The notes under the pieces were generated by a model. It was given only the letters and a program-made list of their open reading frames with translations. It had not been told where the DNA came from and made no database searches. Of a stretch of 64,000 bases of DNA, positions 58,369 to 64,000 are shown piece by piece. Location of the stretch: positions 210,826 through 274,825 of the forward strand of contig NZ_VZRB01000008.1 in NCBI RefSeq assembly GCF_008806595.1, written 5' to 3'. Every line of letters begins with the position of its first letter. The first letter of the stretch is position 1. The translations under genes and the position numbers were made by a program. This DNA comes from Streptomyces luteolifulvus (lineage in GTDB: Bacteria > Actinomycetota > Actinomycetes > Streptomycetales > Streptomycetaceae).

Positions 58369-59178
58369 TCAGCCGAGGCACAGCACGAGCAGGCAGACCT
58401 CGGACGGCGACGCCGAGGCCGGTGCGGGGCTCGCCGGGGACTGTCCCGTGTCCGTGCCGCTGGTGGCGGTCGGCGCGGGCGTCGCCGCCGTACCGGTGCC
58501 GTCCGAGGCCGCCTCGCCGGAGGCCGGTGAGGCGGCCGGCTGCTGAGCGGCCGACCCAGCGGTCGTACGGGACGGGACCGCGGCGTCCGGCCGAGCGCTC
58601 GACGGCGCCGTCATGAGCGGTGCGGCGTCCTGCCGGCGCGGTCGGTCGGGCGCGGTCGCCTTCACGGAGGGCGTGGGGGAGGATGCTCCGCTGCCGGGAC
58701 GCGCCGAGGTCGGGCGCGTATGCCGCTCCGGCTGTTCCTCCTCGGCGCCCGAACCTGTGCCCGCGGCCTCCGGTGCCGTGGCGGCCTGGGCGCGGTCGCC
58801 GCCCTGCCGGTCCATCGCGGACACGGTCAGGCCGCCACCGACGAGTGCGACCGCGGTCGCGACCACGGCCCGGCGCTGGTTCTTCCTCAGGCGGGCCTGC
58901 CGGCGACGGCGTGCCGCCCGTCCGTGCGGCGCGGGCGGAAGGTCCGGGAGATCGTCGGCGGGATCGGTCTCCTGGGCCGAGGGGGATGCCTCCCCTGAAG
59001 CCATGTCCGAGGCGGACACCTCCCAGGAAACCGCCGGGCCCGTCGTCGCCATGGTGACCGGCGCCGGTGCGACGCGGCCGTCGGCGGCGGCCGGAGCGAT
59101 GTCCGGGGCCCAGGCACCGCATCCGGGGCACACCAGAGCGCCATTGAGGTGCCGGCGGCACGAGGAGCAGTAGTCCAT
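58369..59178 (-). CDS. SCO2400-type protein, zinc ribbon plus membrane anchor
   Basis: 269 residues. N-terminal zinc ribbon MDYCSSCRRHLNG...LVCPGCGAWAPDI, followed by a basic stretch (RRRRQARLRKNQRR), one membrane helix near 105-122 and a long Ser/Thr/Pro/Ala-rich outer tail that ends in a short hydrophobic Cys-containing tip (EVCLLVLCLG). The layout fits the SCO2400 family, conserved in Streptomyces and of unknown role. The low-complexity tail would be outside the cell or in the wall. Confidence 0.85.
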   Translation of the reverse strand: MDYCSSCRRHLNGALVCPGCGAWAPDIAPAAADGRVAPAPVTMATTGPAVSWEVSASDMASGEASPSAQETDPADDLPDLPPAPHGRAARRRRQARLRKNQRRAVVATAVALVGGGLTVSAMDRQGGDRAQAATAPEAAGTGSGAEEEQPERHTRPTSARPGSGASSPTPSVKATAPDRPRRQDAAPLMTAPSSARPDAAVPSRTTAGSAAQQPAASPASGEAASDGTGTAATPAPTATSGTDTGQSPASPAPASASPSEVCLLVLCLG

Positions 59179-59343
59179 GCGGTCTTCCTGACGTGGGAGC
59201 GAGCGGCTGCCACGCTAACGAGGCTTTCTCAAGACTGTGTGCAGTCCGTGTGAGGCTCGTGCGGGGGGTTCTTCGCCAGGTCTGAACACTCCCCGCCGTC
59301 CGCCCGTATCCCGGGTCGTAGTCGTCACGACAGGGAGAGGTAC

Positions 59344-59811
59344 GTGTCCCAGCCCACCGCCCGTCTGATGCGCGGCGTCGCGCTCGCCGGAAGTCTCGCC
59401 CTGATTCCGCTGGTCTCGGCCTGCGGCGGCGGTGAGGACGGTGCGCCGGCGAACGGCAAGCCCGTGAAGGTGTCCAACGCCCCGGCGGCCGGTGTCGTGG
59501 CCCCGGCGAAGATCGAGGTGATCGCCGGCCTGGCCGGCTGCAAGGCCGAGATCCGGGTGGAGGCGGACGAGTTGCGCGAGGGTTTGTGCCACACCGAGAA
59601 GGCGGACTACGTCATCACCACCTTCCCCCACGAGAAGTTCAAGCAGAGCTGGCTGGATGCCGCCAGCATGTACGGGGGCACGTATCTGGTCGGCACGCGC
59701 TGGGTGGTCAGCGCCAAGCCGGAGATGCTGGGCCAGTTGCGGGCCAGGCTCGGCGGGACCGTCCAGCAACTGCGCGGCTCGGGACCGACACCGGCGCCGA
59801 GCGGGTCGTAG
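59344..59811 (+). CDS. small secreted lipoprotein
   Basis: 155 residues from a GTG with CAGGGAGAGGTAC upstream. The signal ends LVSACGGG with a lipobox Cys. The mature part (from about 50) has a compact fold with Cys66 and Cys83, probably a disulfide, and KADYVITTFPHEKFKQSWLD. Similar short lipoproteins are found in many actinobacteria; no role is known. A strong bidirectional terminator separates it from katG. Confidence 0.8.
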   Translation: MSQPTARLMRGVALAGSLALIPLVSACGGGEDGAPANGKPVKVSNAPAAGVVAPAKIEVIAGLAGCKAEIRVEADELREGLCHTEKADYVITTFPHEKFKQSWLDAASMYGGTYLVGTRWVVSAKPEMLGQLRARLGGTVQQLRGSGPTPAPSGS

Positions 59812-59817
59812 AGACAC

Positions 59818-59861
59818 AAGTGCGTCCAGGCCCGCCCCCACGGGCCGGCCTGGACGCACTT
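59818..59861. terminator. bidirectional terminator between lipoprotein gene and katG
   Basis: AAGTGCGTCCAGGCC (59818-59832) pairs perfectly with GGCCTGGACGCACTT (59847-59861), a 15-pair stem around a 14-base loop, serving both convergent genes. Confidence 0.9.
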
Positions 59862-59877
59862 CCGGATCAGGCCGGGA

Positions 59878-62124
<2,247 letters not shown>

Positions 62125-62149
62125 TCACGGTGCTGAAGACTGGGTGGAT

Positions 62150-62593
62150 CTACGGGGCTGATGTGCGGCCGGTGGAACAGTCGGGGCACAGGCCCCAGTA
62201 GATGACCTCCGCCTCGTCGACCGCGAAACCGCGGTCGTCGGACGCGGTCAGACAGGGCGCATGGCCGACCGCGCAGTCGACGTCGGCGACGGAACCGCAT
62301 GACCGGCACACGAGGTGGTGGTGGTTGTCCCCGACGCGGCCCTCGAACCGGGCCGGGCTGCCGGGCGGTTCGATACGGCGCACGAGTCCTGCCGTGGTGA
62401 GGGCGTGCAGGGCCTCGTACACGGCTTGGACGGAGATATGGCCCACGCGGTCACGCACTCCGGCGGCGATGGCCTCGACGCCGAGATGGTCGCCGGCCCG
62501 GACGGTTTCGAGCAGCGCGACACGGGCGGCCGTCACCCGCAGGCCGGCACCGCGCAGCTCCTCGGCGATGGTCGGAGGCGGGGATGCGGTCAT
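62150..62593 (-). CDS. furA: Fur-family peroxide-sensing repressor FurA
   Basis: 147 residues. Winged helix LRVTAARVALLETVRAGDHL with HISVQAVYEALHALTTAGL; regulatory metal site DNHHHLVCRSCG, and the second CxxC is CPDC near the end. FurA represses itself and katG until oxidised by peroxide. It precedes katG in an operon and has an AT-rich FurA-type site upstream. Confidence 0.93.
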   Translation of the reverse strand: MTASPPPTIAEELRGAGLRVTAARVALLETVRAGDHLGVEAIAAGVRDRVGHISVQAVYEALHALTTAGLVRRIEPPGSPARFEGRVGDNHHHLVCRSCGSVADVDCAVGHAPCLTASDDRGFAVDEAEVIYWGLCPDCSTGRTSAP

Positions 62594-62618
62594 GCAGCCG
62601 AACCTACCCTCATAAACA

Positions 62619-62647
62619 CGAATGATTCAAGAGAACGAATGAACCAA
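62619..62647 (-). promoter_or_regulatory. FurA operator upstream of furA
   Basis: On the minus strand this region reads TTCATTCGTTCTCTTGAATC followed by ATTCG, an AT-rich sequence of the same type as the FurA sites described upstream of streptomycete furA-katG operons. It is placed 26 bases or more before the furA start, in promoter position. Confidence 0.6.
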
Positions 62648-62718
62648 GTTTTTATGTGTCCTGTTTGAGTGGTCTTTGCCCCGGTACGGCGCTCCTGTTA
62701 TAGCGCCAGAAACAAGGC

Positions 62719-62748
62719 GGCGCCCCTGCGGATCACCGCAGAGGCGCC
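62719..62748 (-). terminator. terminator of the AraC-VOC operon
   Basis: GGCGCCCCTGCGG (62719-62731) pairs with CCGCAGAGGCGCC (62736-62748) with one mismatch and an ATCA loop; the minus strand continues with TTGTTT. It lies 30 bases after the VOC stop. Confidence 0.85.
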
Positions 62749-62777
62749 AGGTGGAGAGGGCGATCGGTCGTCGCGTG

Positions 62778-63188
62778 TCAGGCCTTCGGCTGGGTGAACC
62801 GGATGCTGTTGCCGAAGGGGTCGCGCAAGCCGCAGTCGATTCCGTACGGGCGTTCGGTGGGTTCCTCGGTGAACTCGACGCCCCGGCCCAGCAGGGCCTC
62901 GTACGTCTTGCGGCAGTCGTCCGTGCTGAAGATCAGATGGCCGCCCGTCGCGCCCTTGGTCAGCAGCTCGCGGACCTGCTGCGCCGTCTCCTCGGACAGC
63001 GCGGGAGGTCCGGGCTTCTCCAGCAGGATCTGCCGCTCCGGGTGACCGGGGACGTTGACGGTCAGCCAGCGCATGAAGCCCAGGTCGGCGTCGGTGTGGA
63101 CCTCCAGGCCGAGCTTGCCGACGTAGAAGTCGAGGGCTTCGTCCTGGTCGAGGACGTAAATCTGGGAGTGCGTGATCGCGGTGAACAT
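62778..63188 (-). CDS. VOC-family (glyoxalase-like) protein
   Basis: 136 residues, two beta-alpha-beta-beta-beta units: SQIYVLDQDEALDFYVGKLGLEV and GHLIFSTDDCRKTYEALLGRGVEF (in parts), ending RDPFGNSIRFTQP. His8 and a Glu near the end are likely metal ligands. VOC proteins act as glyoxalases, dioxygenases or resistance proteins. It follows an AraC gene on the same strand, which probably controls it. Confidence 0.9.
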   Translation of the reverse strand: MFTAITHSQIYVLDQDEALDFYVGKLGLEVHTDADLGFMRWLTVNVPGHPERQILLEKPGPPALSEETAQQVRELLTKGATGGHLIFSTDDCRKTYEALLGRGVEFTEEPTERPYGIDCGLRDPFGNSIRFTQPKA

Positions 63189-63266
63189 GTGTCTCACGCT
63201 ACCGAGCGGGCCGCGCGAAAACTTGTCCAAAACTGCTCCGTCCACGGACACCGGCAGCGCGGCCTG

Positions 63267-63668
63267 TCAGGAGCGCGGCCGCATCCACGCCATCGCGAAA
63301 CACGTCGGCACACCCGCGGCCTCGGTCCGCTCGGCCTCCTTGCGGTACGTCCTCGGCGACCGGCCGACGATGTCGCGGAACGTGCGGCTGAAGGTCGCGG
63401 GGCTGCCGAAGCCGACCTCGAAGCAGATGTCCGTCACACTGCGGTCGGTCTCCCGCAGCAGGGACATCGCACGCTCGACCCGGCGGCGCTGCAGATAGCG
63501 GTGCGGTGTCTCGCCGAACGTGGCCCGGAAGGTGCGTGTGAAGTGCGCCGGGGAGACATGGGCGATCCGGGCCAGGTCCGCGACGTCCAGCGGCTGCGCA
63601 TAGGCGCGGTCCATCGCGTCCCGGGCCCGCAGCATGCGGCGGTTGGTCTCTTCTGCGGCACGGCTCAC
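63267..63668 (-). CDS. short AraC-family regulator
   Basis: 133 residues from a GTG, essentially only the AraC DNA-binding domain: LDVADLARIAHVSPAHFTRTF and SVTDICFEVGFGSPATFSRTFRDIVGRSPRTYR (in parts) are the two helix-turn-helix units. There is no long ligand domain. Short forms like this pair with VOC proteins in Streptomyces; the VOC gene follows 78 bases downstream. Confidence 0.92.
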   Translation of the reverse strand: MSRAAEETNRRMLRARDAMDRAYAQPLDVADLARIAHVSPAHFTRTFRATFGETPHRYLQRRRVERAMSLLRETDRSVTDICFEVGFGSPATFSRTFRDIVGRSPRTYRKEAERTEAAGVPTCFAMAWMRPRS

Positions 63669-63787
63669 CGGGCCATCACACCATGCGGGCGGCCGGCGTG
63701 ACGCGGGTGCGTCAGCCCGTCCCCGTGACGGTTGCGGGCGGGCCGCTGCTCGCCGCGCGCAGATGCGCAGAGTGAGATCATCCGTGC

Positions 63788-64000
63788 ATGGATGCGCATG
63801 CCGAGCTCACGATGATCGCCGTCCTGCCGGGCCGGGTCACGCTGTCGGACCGGCGGACACAGCGCAGCTGGGACGTCGAGCTCGCGCCCTGCACACTGGC
63901 CGCGCACCCGGTCACCCAGGAGCTGTACGCGCAGGTCACCGGTCGCCGCCCGAGCACCGCCCAGGGAGAGCGGCTGCCCGTGGAGGGCGTCTCGTGGTGG
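63788..64000 (+). CDS. formylglycine-generating-enzyme (SUMF1)-like protein, 3' end outside window
   Basis: The ATG at 63788 opens a frame that runs off the window (71 codons seen). LAPCTLAAHPVTQELYAQVTGRRP and LPVEGVSWW match the start of the FGE/SUMF1 fold (motif PVTxxxYxxF and PVxxVSW). Such proteins oxidise a sulfatase Cys to formylglycine or serve as non-haem iron or binding domains. The catalytic Cys residues would lie beyond the window, so activity cannot be judged. Confidence 0.75.
   Translation, partial: MDAHAELTMIAVLPGRVTLSDRRTQRSWDVELAPCTLAAHPVTQELYAQVTGRRPSTAQGERLPVEGVSWW

Overview
The window is chromosomal DNA of a Streptomyces (or a very close relative such as Kitasatospora). 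The sequence is extremely GC-rich, codons end in G or C, GTG starts are common, leucine TTA codons are nearly absent, and the families present (ergothioneine genes, SCO2400-type protein, VanW/PG4 protein, KatG-FurA pair, many small regulators and lipoproteins) are typical of the genus.

Positions 1 to about 7.1 kb are the end of an integrated phage or plasmid-like element. A lysis-type cassette comes first (end of a phage protein, holin-like peptide, two membrane or coiled-coil proteins), closed by a terminator. It is followed by a small serine recombinase with repeated upstream motifs and a set of small control and cargo genes: a sigma-like helix-turn-helix protein with a divergent operator, Cys-rich small proteins, a minimal GntR repressor with helically phased repeats and a 59-codon partner, and an XRE protein. 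A non-coding stretch packed with consecutive hairpins (6.83-7.09 kb) lies at the border with the chromosome. No integrase or tRNA att site is visible.

From 7.2 to 18 kb: dodecin; egtABCD for ergothioneine with 1-4 base overlaps; a poly(ADP-ribose) glycohydrolase-like protein; a lone MazF/PemK-type toxin; an amidase; a CPBP protease; a VanW-type cell-wall protein.

The most interesting part is 18.0-31.2 kb. A copper block (Met/Asp-rich membrane peptide, CopA ATPase, PCuAC-like protein, Met/His-rich membrane protein) is followed, after a terminator, by a compact single-strand operon of eight genes: ECF sigma factor, siderophore-type binding lipoprotein, FecCD permease with a TTA codon, ABC ATPase, MFS exporter, AsnB-type amidotransferase, cytochrome P450 and a DIT1/PvcA isocyanide synthase. 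Read together these look like synthesis, export and re-import of an isocyanide metallophore. Copper is the best guess for the metal because isocyanides bind Cu(I) and copper genes adjoin.

From 31 to 64 kb the window returns to ordinary metabolism and regulation: SpoIIE-type phosphatase, thioesterase, DJ-1/AraC regulator, aldo/keto reductase with divergent TetR and paired operators, universal stress protein, a phosphofructokinase with pyrophosphate-type residues, a YdeP-type molybdopterin oxidoreductase that has lost its stop codon, IclR regulator, serine dehydratase, FdhD, three P450s in all (including the one in the operon), an MFS transporter, a two-component remnant, a flavin monooxygenase-patatin pair with TetR, KatG-FurA, and an AraC-VOC pair. 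Two places (44.95 kb and 51.38 kb) show convergent gene pairs that have both lost their 3' ends at one point, which reads as two independent deletion scars.
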